Of a DNA stretch of 10,000 bases, positions 1 through 5,607 are shown one piece after another. The stretch is taken from assembly GCA_020217035.1 (NCBI GenBank), contig JAIWOG010000324.1, positions 1 through 10,000 of the forward strand, read 5' to 3'. The notes below the pieces were generated by a model. The model had not been told where the DNA came from. It made no database searches and worked only from the letters and a program-made list of their open reading frames with translations. The translations under genes and the position numbers were made by a program. Within the stretch, counting starts at the first letter, position 1; the number at the start of each line of letters is the position of its first letter. This DNA is from Magnetospirillum sp. (GTDB lineage: Bacteria > Pseudomonadota > Alphaproteobacteria > Rhodospirillales > Magnetospirillaceae).

Positions 1-699
1 TCCTTGGATGGCCATTTCGGAGAAAATCAGGCCGCCATGTGTCAGGGCGGCATTCATCTGGACGACATCCGCGCCCTTGGCTCCTGCGGGATGGTCATCA
101 GCATCGGCGCGTCGATGAAAGAGGTGGGAGAACGCTTTGCCGTCCTTCATCCCCACGCCAAGCACCTGCACGTCGCCGGCATCATGGGGCTGCAGGCAAC
201 TGATGCCCTGGTCGAGCAGGTCGTCCATTTGACCGGAGCAGCTCCCGACGCCCGCACCAAACGCTGGCGCCAACGGCTACAGGACGTGATGATCGACGCC
301 CACTTCACCATTGGCAAAGCGCGCTTCATCCTGGCCGGCGAACCGGACCGGATTGCCGATATGGCCCAGGCCCTGACGGAAGTGGGGGGAACCGTGCTGG
401 CGGCAGTCGGCAGCACCTCGTCCGCCTCGCTACAGCATCTGCCCGCTCAACAGGTCATGGTTGGGGACCTTGAGGACATCGAGGACCTGTTGCCGGACGC
501 CGACGCCCTCATCTGCAACCTCCATGGACATCGCATCGCCCAGGTTCATGGCAAAATCCATATTCCCCGTGGCTACCCCCTTTATGAGCAAATAGGGGTC
601 CAGATGAAACTCGACACACTGTATCAGGGCGGAGCCATGTTCTTGATCGACGTGGCCAACGCGTTGATCGAAGAACGTATGCGCAAACACCTGCAGTGA
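1..699 (+). CDS. nifN: Nitrogenase FeMo-cofactor assembly protein NifN, C-terminal part (5' end outside window)
   Basis: NifN pairs with NifE as the NifEN scaffold on which the iron-molybdenum cofactor precursor matures in the cytoplasm. The frame is already open at base 1, so only the last ~232 residues are visible, about half of a usual NifN (~450 aa). Features matching the family in order are the GASMKEVGERF stretch, GLQATDALVEQ, the RLQDVMIDAHF segment before the last nitrogenase-component-1 (Rossmann-like) domain, VMVGDLEDIEDLLPDADAL, NLHGHRIAQ and the RGYPLYEQIGVQ segment. Reading ends with tandem TGA stops (697-699, then 700-702). nifX follows 36 bases later on the same strand, the classic nifE-nifN-nifX order, which supports NifN over NifK or NifE. 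It is less likely to be another member of the same superfamily (NifE, BchN). Confidence 0.93.
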   Translation, partial: SLDGHFGENQAAMCQGGIHLDDIRALGSCGMVISIGASMKEVGERFAVLHPHAKHLHVAGIMGLQATDALVEQVVHLTGAAPDARTKRWRQRLQDVMIDAHFTIGKARFILAGEPDRIADMAQALTEVGGTVLAAVGSTSSASLQHLPAQQVMVGDLEDIEDLLPDADALICNLHGHRIAQVHGKIHIPRGYPLYEQIGVQMKLDTLYQGGAMFLIDVANALIEERMRKHLQ

Positions 700-735
700 T
701 GACTGTCGTATCCTACAAGTAATTGGAGCGTATTC

Positions 736-1137
736 ATGAAAGTCGCGATCGCCACCCAAGATGGGACAAATGTGGACGGGCATTTTGCCAGCGCACGCAC
801 CTTCAAGTTCTTCTCGATCACCAAGGACGAGGCCCATTTCCTGGAGGAAATGCAGTTCGAAACCGTCTCGGCCGAGGAAGGGCGCCCGCAGGAGGAAGGC
901 GAGGACCGCCTCGTTCGCAAGATCGAAGCCCTCAAAGGCTGTGCCTTGCTGTTCGTCACCGCGATCGGTGGCCCCGCGGCAGCCAGAGTGGTCCGCGCAA
1001 ATGTTCATCCGGTGAAGCTTCCCGCCCCCGAGCCGATCTCCGATCTGTGTGCCCGCACGCAAGGCATGCTCAAGGGAAATCCTCCGCCGTGGCTGCGCAA
1101 GATCATCGCCGCGGAAGAAGCTGGCATCGAGCTTTAG
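736..1137 (+). CDS. nifX: Nitrogen fixation protein NifX
   Basis: NifX is a small cytoplasmic protein that binds the NifB-cofactor and the NifEN-bound precursor and is thought to pass them along during FeMo-cofactor synthesis. The 133-aa product is the usual full length. It starts MKVAIATQDG, followed by the DGHFASARTFKFF segment typical of the NifX/NifB-C-terminal (dinitrogenase iron-molybdenum cofactor binding) fold. It then has ALLFVTAIGGPAAARVV, the PVKLPAPEPI stretch and the NPPPWLRKII tail seen in nif-linked NifX. GGAG at 725-728 lies seven bases before the ATG, which decides this start. It sits directly behind nifN and is presumably cotranscribed. The genes that often follow nifX in alphaproteobacteria (DUF269 and DUF683 proteins, ferredoxin) are absent. 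An enolase remnant lies there instead. A short imperfect stem (CCCTG/TAGGG, 1150-1163) after the stop might be a weak terminator. Confidence 0.94.
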   Translation: MKVAIATQDGTNVDGHFASARTFKFFSITKDEAHFLEEMQFETVSAEEGRPQEEGEDRLVRKIEALKGCALLFVTAIGGPAAARVVRANVHPVKLPAPEPISDLCARTQGMLKGNPPPWLRKIIAAEEAGIEL

Positions 1138-1172
1138 CCGCATAACACCCTGCCGGTAGGGCTTCTCCTCGC

Positions 1173-1310
1173 TCATGCGAAGGGCGAGCGGAATACCGCC
1201 GCCGTGCCAAGTTCGGCCTCGATCTCCAGCAGCCGGTTGTACTTGGTGATGCGCTCGCTGCGACAGGCCGAGCCGGTCTTGATCTGACAGCCGTCCATGA
1301 ACGGCGTGTC
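1173..1310 (-). pseudogene. Enolase C-terminal remnant
   Basis: The minus strand encodes a clear enolase C-terminus. [21 protein letters not shown] followed by [12 protein letters not shown] matches the QIKTG-xxxRSER-xxKYNxLLRIEEELG signature, including the lysine of QIKTG that contributes to the active site. The stop (TGA, 1173-1175) is where a C-terminus of normal length would end. Upstream the similarity ends abruptly: DTPFMDG only loosely recalls the family's FIADL...G segment. The open frame beyond about 1310 (to 1454) reads as unrelated sequence. Roughly 40 of about 425 residues remain, with no plausible start codon or ribosome binding site, so this is a gene fragment. It faces nifX convergently, 35 bases away. 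It is either a scrap of a duplicated eno or the edge of a rearrangement that joined eno DNA to the nif cluster. Confidence 0.75.
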
Positions 1311-1508
1311 AAACCTAAGGCCGCAATATGAGAGAAGGTTCATTCCCAGCCCACTCCCCTCCGCCATTCTCCCCATACCCCTGAAAATCCAATGATTTCG
1401 CCCACTTAGGCGGGGTCGACTTTTGCGTCCCCCACACGCTTCCCCCACACACATACCTTACTCGAAAAACGACAGATGGATGCCCCACCATTTTTCAGCG
1501 GGGACCAT

Positions 1509-1542
1509 GCCAGGGCAGGGAGACGCACCCCCAGGCCCTGGC
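1509..1542. repeat. 8-bp inverted repeat, 18-nt loop
   Basis: GCCAGGGC (1509-1516) and GCCCTGGC (1535-1542) are exact reverse complements. No T-run follows on either strand, so it is not an obvious intrinsic terminator. Its role is unknown. Confidence 0.5.
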
Positions 1543-1585
1543 TTGCTCTATGGCTGAAATCTTAGCCGTGGTAATCCATCCCCCA

Positions 1586-1644
1586 GATTTCGGGGGTGGT
1601 GTCCATTGAGCGGAATTTTCAGCCGATTGACCCACCCCGAAATC
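1586..1644. repeat. Imperfect inverted repeat flanking 32 bp, possible mobile-element end
   Basis: GATTTCGGGGGTGG (1586-1599) is the reverse complement of CCACCCCGAAATC (1632-1644) apart from one extra G. The 32-base interior begins TGTCCATTG and carries no gene. The layout could be the end of an insertion sequence or a protein-binding site beside the phage-like ORF that ends at 1653. No transposase is present nearby, so a mobile-element assignment is inference only. Confidence 0.45.
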
Positions 1645-1652
1645 CCAGGGGA

Positions 1653-2105
1653 TCAGCCTTTGCGGGCAACCTTGCGGGGTCTGCTGGACCGGCCCCGCCC
1701 GATCATGCGGAGGGCATCGCGACGGATCGCCTTGTCCTCCCGCATCTCGGCAATGCGGGCCTGTCGTGCAGCTTCCGCCGCATCAAGGGCCGCTTGGGCT
1801 TCCGCATCGGTTGCTGCAAGACGGCCTTCTTGATAGGTGGCGAACACCTGGGAAATGAAGACCAACTCACTGGCAGACCGTCGCGTCTCGGACTTGGCCG
1901 TAAGGAAGATGGCCTGTTCATGGGTCAGGTAATACGCCGTGGCAGGACGCCCACCCTTGGCCCCGGAGGTTTGCGCCAATTCGTGCAAACCCCCAAGAGC
2001 CTCCAAGGCTTCCCGGTTCCGCTTGATAAGCTGTCGGATTGCGCGGAGAAGGTTCGCCGCCAGCCCACGGCGCCCCGCCAATTTCGCTGTAGCGCACTCC
2101 AGCAC
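1653..2105 (-). CDS. Phage Rha/antirepressor-like protein, possibly truncated
   Basis: A 150-aa product whose central part resembles phage Rha-family regulators and antirepressors. NLLRAIRQLIKRN is followed by GGRPATAYYLTHEQAIFL, TAKSETRRSASELVFISQVF and ATYQEGRL, which recalls the family pattern of a YxLTxxQAxxL motif and then a helix ending in F..Y..G. The C-terminal ~50 residues are alanine/arginine-rich and likely helical or coiled-coil, ending in a basic tail. The only in-frame starts follow a TGA at 2118-2120, and the GTG at 2103-2105 has no good ribosome binding site. A better signal (GAAGG, 7-base spacing) precedes an ATG at 2119-2121 in another frame, so the true N-terminus may have been lost by frameshift or nonsense mutation. 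Such proteins usually come from prophages and control lysogeny. No other phage gene is visible here, which suggests a leftover. Family assignment rests on motif resemblance only. Confidence 0.5.
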   Translation of the reverse strand: MLECATAKLAGRRGLAANLLRAIRQLIKRNREALEALGGLHELAQTSGAKGGRPATAYYLTHEQAIFLTAKSETRRSASELVFISQVFATYQEGRLAATDAEAQAALDAAEAARQARIAEMREDKAIRRDALRMIGRGRSSRPRKVARKG

Positions 2106-2120
2106 CCAGATTTTCGCTCA

Positions 2121-2479
2121 TTTACGCGCCTTCGCGATCAAATCCCCCGATCCATTTGCGAATATCAGCTTGGCAAACCTGCTGGCTATAAACGACTCCT
2201 CCCTCGCCAAATGGCCGGAGTTCGGCTGTGCCAGCCCATTTCCCCATAAGCGAATCGGCGCTGCCCGAGGCTTGTGTTCGCTATACGTTCTTGCGCCCAG
2301 CACATTTTTCCGCTAAACATGATGCCGGAGTGCCCGGCGGCCCATCGCTATCACCAAGCTATGGAGAACCGCCCCGGACAACATCCGCTGATCATTGGTT
2401 TCAATCGCATCGGATCCCACTCCGATGCCTGCCGATGCGCCTGTCGTCAAATGACGAAAGGCACACGAGGAGATGTGTC
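2121..2479. other. Intergenic stretch upstream of the peptidoglycan-binding cassette
   Basis: About 360 bases without a convincing gene. A minus-strand frame (2118-2303) is open but has no ribosome binding site and no family resemblance. It is in frame with the Rha-like ORF below it and could be its decayed upstream part. The right end holds a hairpin and a short palindrome just before the ribosome binding site of the next gene (see 2407-2457). No convincing -35/-10 pair could be assigned. Confidence 0.45.
2407..2457 (+). promoter_or_regulatory. Leader hairpin and palindrome ahead of the 2480 cassette
   Basis: GCATCGGA (2407-2414) and TCCGATGC (2421-2428) form a perfect 8-bp stem with a 6-base loop. 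CCGATGC recurs at 2432-2438 and could pair alternatively with the first arm. A separate palindrome, TCGTCA-AA-TGACGA (2444-2457), lies 22 bases before the ATG. The position suggests an operator or attenuator-like leader for the downstream genes. The regulatory role is inferred. Confidence 0.35.
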
Positions 2480-3016
2480 ATGTCCTGGTTCAAGTTGAAA
2501 GAGCCGGTGGGAACGAACTATCGCGTCAATCCCGGTGACATCATGAACACCAAGCAGGCTCTCAACGATCTTGGGTACTACTAAATTCCATCCCATCGCG
2601 GCATAGACGACTGGACGGACGACGCCATGTTCGACGGCATCCGTTCTTTCCAAAAAGATAACGCCATTAAAGTCGATGGCTTCATGCGGCCGGAGGGGCC
2701 GACGGAGAAAACCATCAACCAGCAATTGGCCGCGGTTGGTGGAGGCTCCAATAAAGAACCGCCTCAAGAAGCATGCGCTCAGCCTGCGGGCTGGGGTATG
2801 TTCGGAAATGGTGGCGGCAAGGCTGGCGGGAAATGCCCACGCCCCGGTGGCAATGACGATTGTGACGCTCAATATGCGGATGACGGTCGCACCTGCAACG
2901 GCGTAACCGCCCGCCTCGGAAAGGAAGCCGGTGCTCGTTGTTGGCAGTCGGCAAGCGAACGCTATGCAGCCTGCATTGCGGGGCGCCAGCAACCGCCGTT
3001 GTCCGGAGGATGGTGA
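2480..3016 (+). pseudogene. Peptidoglycan-binding-domain protein with Cys-containing tail, interrupted by in-frame TAA
   Basis: GAGGAG at 2467-2472, seven bases before the ATG at 2480, sets the start. The frame runs MSWFKLKEPVGTNYRVNPGD, then NTKQALNDLGYY, and hits TAA at 2582-2584. The same frame continues without a break as IPSHRGIDDWTDDAMFDGI, SFQKDNAIKVDGFM and TEKTINQQLA to TGA at 3014-3016. Together the halves make one PG_binding_1-like repeat (the ALNxLGYY...D..F..I..FQ..N.L.VDG pattern), so the TAA splits one gene of 178 codons. After a Gly/Pro/Cys-containing linker the tail (DDCDAQYADDGRTCNGV, then CWQSASERYAACIAGR and PPL) resembles C-termini seen on polymorphic-toxin/RHS-type secreted proteins. 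No signal peptide is visible. Single-base change of Lys, Gln or Glu codons gives TAA. Alternatives are sequencing error, readthrough, or re-initiation at ATG 2627. Binding to cell-wall glycan is expected of the family; a toxin role is inference. Confidence 0.7.
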
Positions 3017-3301
3017 ATGGCAGATGACTGGACTTTTTCCGCATTCATGAAGGGGCAGGACGGCTCTCTTCACGAGTTTCGCGCGGTTCTTGATCCAGCG
3101 ATTCCGGCAGCCGAACACCAGTTCGGCTGCCGGACCACCTGCACATTATTGTCCGCGCCCAAAATCATCTATTCGGTTTCCCCGCAGACGGCCCGCCACG
3201 CGGCATGGCTATTTATTGCTCGCCTTGTCGAATACGCCGACGCCCAAATGGTCGATGAGACGGGAACGCGGATCGCCCTGCCGGAAATCGCCGGACCATG
3301 A
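3017..3301 (+). CDS. Hypothetical 94-aa protein, middle gene of cassette
   Basis: The family is not recognised. The product is small and soluble, with no signal peptide or obvious membrane span. It starts MADDWTFSAFMKGQDG and contains two cysteines (FGCRTTC) and a hydrophobic helix-like ARHAAWLFIARLVEYADAQM segment near the C-terminus. The start is well supported: GGAGG at 3005-3009 lies seven bases upstream of the ATG. The ATG directly follows the TGA of the peptidoglycan-binding gene with no gap. Its own TGA overlaps the next gene's ATG (ATGA at 3298-3301). This packing suggests translational coupling in one operon. By position, behind a possible effector with a toxin-like tail, it could be a cognate immunity or chaperone protein, but nothing in the sequence proves that. 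Confidence 0.75.
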   Translation: MADDWTFSAFMKGQDGSLHEFRAVLDPAIPAAEHQFGCRTTCTLLSAPKIIYSVSPQTARHAAWLFIARLVEYADAQMVDETGTRIALPEIAGP

Positions 3302-4059
3302 CATCGCGCGTCTCGTCACCCTTTCTTCGGAAGATCACCCTGCTTGCCGACAAGGCGGAGTGGGGCAATCATCCGTTCCCGAGCCTTGGATTTCTCCGCC
3401 AAGCGGGTTTCTCCCTGGATTTCATTTCACCGATCACCATCCTGGTCGGCGAGAACGGTTCGGGTAAATCCACTTTGTTGGAAGCTTTGGCGGCATCGGC
3501 TGGTTTCCCGGCCCTTGGCGGTAGCCAGCACCATAGACTGGGATCCGAAGGGCCGGAGAATGCCCTCGCACGGGCGTTGCGCCTATCATGGTTACCAAAG
3601 GTTTCAAATGGTTTTTTCTTCCGGGCGGAGAGCTTCTTTGGGCTCGCCAGCTACATCGACGAGGTCGCCGATCTCGGCAATTACGGCGGCCGGAATTTGC
3701 ACCACCAGAGCCACGGCGAGTCCTTTCTTGCGCTGTTCGACAACCGGCTCGGGGCAAACCAACGCGCCCTTTACCTGTTGGACGAACCGGAAGTGGCATT
3801 GTCCCCGACCCGGCAACTGGCCTTCCTGCGCCTGCTGTGGGATTGGCAGCGCAGTGGCCGGGTTCAAGCGATCATTGCCACCCATTCGCCCATCCTCATG
3901 TCTCTGCCGGGCGCCACGTTGCTATCCTTGGACGGTGACGTCATCCGCCCCGTTCGTCCGGAAGAGACCGAGCATTACCGGGTCATGCGTTCCTTTCTCG
4001 GCAATCCCGAACGAGCCCTGCGGCAATTGCTGAACGATGATGGCGAGGAATCTCCGTGA
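3298..4059 (+). CDS. COG3910-type AAA/ABC-like predicted ATPase
   Basis: A 253-aa cytoplasmic P-loop ATPase of the ABC-ATPase-like AAA superfamily. Visible in order are the Walker A motif GENGSGKST (about 51-59), GFFFRAESFF (105-114) and the signature-like HQSHGESFLALF (136-147). These are followed by Walker B LYLLDEPE with catalytic Glu163, ALSPTRQLAFL, and a switch histidine in IIATHSPIL (His196). A C-terminal TEHYRVMRSFLGNPERAL completes the family pattern of COG3910, and the length is typical. Homologues occur as stand-alone housekeeping-like ATPases and in accessory or defence regions; the biochemical role is not established. Its ATG overlaps the stop of the preceding small gene by one base (ATGA), so it is probably translated from the same message. 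The GTPase-like or OLD-family alternatives fit less well, since no TOPRIM domain follows. Confidence 0.88.
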   Translation: MTSRVSSPFLRKITLLADKAEWGNHPFPSLGFLRQAGFSLDFISPITILVGENGSGKSTLLEALAASAGFPALGGSQHHRLGSEGPENALARALRLSWLPKVSNGFFFRAESFFGLASYIDEVADLGNYGGRNLHHQSHGESFLALFDNRLGANQRALYLLDEPEVALSPTRQLAFLRLLWDWQRSGRVQAIIATHSPILMSLPGATLLSLDGDVIRPVRPEETEHYRVMRSFLGNPERALRQLLNDDGEESP

Positions 4060-4076
4060 TGCCCCCGGCACCCCAT

Positions 4077-4132
4077 GAGGTGGGCCATTGATTTCATTGG
4101 AGAGAAGGTTGGCCACCAGCCAACCGCACCTC
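4077..4132. repeat. Nested inverted repeat (possible terminator of the ATPase cassette)
   Basis: An inner perfect stem GGTTGGC (4107-4113) / GCCAACC (4119-4125) with loop CACCA is enclosed by an outer pair GAGGTG (4077-4082) / CACCTC (4127-4132). A pyrimidine-rich CTTTCTTTTC run follows a few bases later. It begins 18 bases after the ATPase stop, so it may end transcription of that operon. Confidence 0.45.
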
Positions 4133-4164
4133 GCTACCCTTTCTTTTCAATGACTTAGGCCAAC

Positions 4165-4189
4165 AGCCGATACCACACGGGTACCGGCT
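4165..4189 (+). terminator. Terminator-like hairpin after the ATPase cassette
   Basis: AGCCGATACC (4165-4174) pairs with GGTACCGGCT (4180-4189) with one mismatch and a 5-base loop. A short T-run (CCTTTTG) follows on the plus strand. This is consistent with a weak intrinsic terminator or backup terminator. Confidence 0.4.
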
Positions 4190-4272
4190 GATCCCTTTTG
4201 TCGTGGGACGAGTTCACCCTTGTCGCGTTCATACCTGGATAAAACGATCCGTCGATGGCGGAACCGATGACC

Positions 4273-4309
4273 TCGACAAGCGTCGAGAGCATCTTGCGAC
4301 GCTTGTCGA
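4273..4309 (-). terminator. Perfect 13-bp hairpin downstream of mscS
   Basis: TCGACAAGCGTCG (4273-4285) and CGACGCTTGTCGA (4297-4309) are exact reverse complements around an 11-base loop. It lies 29 bases beyond the mscS stop codon on the minus strand, a natural place for a terminator. Neither strand has an adjoining T-run, so it could instead stabilise the mRNA 3' end or be a binding or recombination site. Confidence 0.45.
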
Positions 4310-4338
4310 CCAGTGGAAAAGGCTTGGGAGATTAACCC

Positions 4339-5511
4339 CTAAGCCTCGCCCACGGTAACCGGAGCCAGCCTGGACAGGGCCGCGTCGCCGAAATGCAGCG
4401 TCATTTGGGGAAAGGGGATTTCGATGCCGTCCGCATCGAAGCGCTTCTTCATGCGCCGGTTGAATTCCCGCATCACCGACCATTGCTGCAAGGGCTGCGT
4501 CTTGAAACGGGCCTTGATCACCACAGCCGAAGCGTCGAAACGGTCCAGGCCAAGAATTTCCAGGGGCTCGGTAATCTTCTCGGACCACGGGGATTCGGCC
4601 TTCATGTCGGCCCCCAGTTCTTCCAGAACACCGATCACCCGGTCCACGTCCTCGGCATAGGCGACGCCGACGTCGAACACGGCAAAGGCGAAATCCTTGC
4701 TCATGTTGGTGACCGAATCCACCGACGAGAACGGAATGGAATGCAGGTTGCCGCTGGCGTCACGCAGCTTCAACGCCCGGATGGACATGCCTTCCACCAC
4801 CCCTGACAGCGAACCGATGCGCACCACGTCGCCCAGCGAGATGGTGTCCTCGATCAGGATGAAGATGCCGGTGATGACGTCTTGCACCAGTTTCTGGGCA
4901 CCGAAACCCACGGCGATGCCGACCACGCCGGCGCCGGCCAGCAGCGGCGCGATGTTGACGCCTAGTTCCGACAGGACGATCAGCACCACCATCACCGTCA
5001 ACACCACGCGGACCACCAGGCGCAGCAGCGGCAACAGCGTGCGCACCCGGCGCGAGCGTTCGATGGTGTTGCCGTCGGAATCGGTGCGTTCCAGATAACG
5101 GCGGATGGACCCCGAGACCACCCGCCAGATAAGCTGGGTGATGATCAGCGCCGCCGTGATGGAAATCAGGCTGCCGACCACGCGCTGGCCGATTCCCTGC
5201 GACAGCCAGTCGAAGGCGCCGCCGCCCCAGCGGCGCAGTGCCGACCACAGGGATTCCTCGAGCTTGTTGGGAAGGGTGGTCAAGAGCGTCGTTCCCTGGG
5301 CCGGGGTCTCGGCCACGGGGTTCTGCGCCTTCAGCAACAATTTCAACTGCCCCACCAACTCGGCACGGGCCTTGTCGTCCTCCAAGGTCGAAACCAGCTT
5401 CTCGATGTCGGCCGGGGACGTCGCCGATTGCGCCACGGCCGGGGCGGCCCAAAACGCCAACAGCAACGCCAGCACGGCGCCCAGGCGACGGACGAGCAAG
5501 GTTTTGGGCAT
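4339..5511 (-). CDS. MscS-family mechanosensitive ion channel
   Basis: An inner-membrane small-conductance mechanosensitive channel that would release solutes on hypo-osmotic shock. The 390-aa product begins MPKTLLVRRLGAVLALLLAF and is followed by an AxA-type signal-peptide end (APAVAQS, ~22-28). A helical periplasmic segment (30-85) comes next. Membrane segments lie at about 111-131 and 160-182, and the pore-lining TM3 at 187-225 has the small-residue pattern LLAGAGVVGIAVGFGAQKLV. The beta domain follows (SLGDVVRIGSLSGVVEGMSI and HSIPFSSVDSVTNMSKD). The C-terminal alpha/beta domain ends with the IEIPFPQMTLHF motif. The start at 5511 is chosen because GGGAG lies five bases upstream and a signal peptide begins there; the frame is open further upstream to 5571. 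It is transcribed away from the arsC-like gene, with 96 bp between the starts. It could be a YnaI/YbdG-like or MscK-like variant, but the length favours a plain MscS with an exported N-terminus. Confidence 0.92.
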   Translation of the reverse strand: MPKTLLVRRLGAVLALLLAFWAAPAVAQSATSPADIEKLVSTLEDDKARAELVGQLKLLLKAQNPVAETPAQGTTLLTTLPNKLEESLWSALRRWGGGAFDWLSQGIGQRVVGSLISITAALIITQLIWRVVSGSIRRYLERTDSDGNTIERSRRVRTLLPLLRLVVRVVLTVMVVLIVLSELGVNIAPLLAGAGVVGIAVGFGAQKLVQDVITGIFILIEDTISLGDVVRIGSLSGVVEGMSIRALKLRDASGNLHSIPFSSVDSVTNMSKDFAFAVFDVGVAYAEDVDRVIGVLEELGADMKAESPWSEKITEPLEILGLDRFDASAVVIKARFKTQPLQQWSVMREFNRRMKKRFDADGIEIPFPQMTLHFGDAALSRLAPVTVGEA

Positions 5512-5516
5512 GATGT

Positions 5517-5521
5517 CTCCC
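5517..5521 (-). promoter_or_regulatory. Ribosome binding site deciding the mscS start
   Basis: GGGAG on the minus strand, five bases before the ATG at 5511. It favours the signal-peptide-bearing start over the upstream ATG at 5571. Confidence 0.6.
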
Positions 5522-5607
5522 ATCTTGTCGGATGATTTCGCGGTTGCCACAATGGTCATGCGCCCCACCATGGGGACAAATCATGGTCATTTCAAGGAGC
5601 CAGCCGC

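Larger units (their letters stand above)
1311..1652. other. Intergenic stretch without a recognisable gene
   Basis: No reading frame here looks protein-like. The stretch holds two inverted repeats (listed separately at 1509-1542 and 1586-1644). It links the enolase scrap to the phage-like ORF and is probably decayed mobile-element or phage DNA. Confidence 0.5.
4060..4338. other. Intergenic region with three strong inverted repeats
   Basis: This gap separates the ATPase gene (+) from the convergent mscS gene (-). It contains three separate stem structures (listed individually). A plus-strand frame is open from 4092 to 4358 and reads partly protein-like near its end (TDDLDKRREHLATLVDQWKR), but it has no convincing start, so it is not called as a gene. 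Confidence 0.5.

Noticed and set aside
430..1176. 248-codon minus-strand frame over nifN/nifX
   Set aside because: It is a shadow of nifN and nifX, which match their families over their full visible length on the plus strand.
1311..1454. Upstream part of the frame containing the enolase C-terminus
   Set aside because: The residues before about 1310 do not resemble enolase or any family, and no start signal is present. Only the C-terminal piece is called, as a remnant.
1596..2249. 217-codon plus-strand frame opposite the Rha-like ORF
   Set aside because: It shows no domain pattern. The minus-strand frame has recognisable Rha-like motifs and a more protein-like composition.
2447..3118. 223-codon minus-strand frame over the peptidoglycan-binding gene
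   Set aside because: It is antisense to a frame with clear PG-binding motifs and a good ribosome binding site, and has no family resemblance.
5512..5571. Longer MscS start at 5571
   Set aside because: The extra 20 residues would bury the signal peptide. The GGGAG site and the MPKTLL start at 5511 fit better.
4760..5590. 276-codon minus-strand frame overlapping mscS in another phase
   Set aside because: It is Arg/Gly/His-rich, a typical out-of-frame reading of a GC-rich gene; mscS explains the region.
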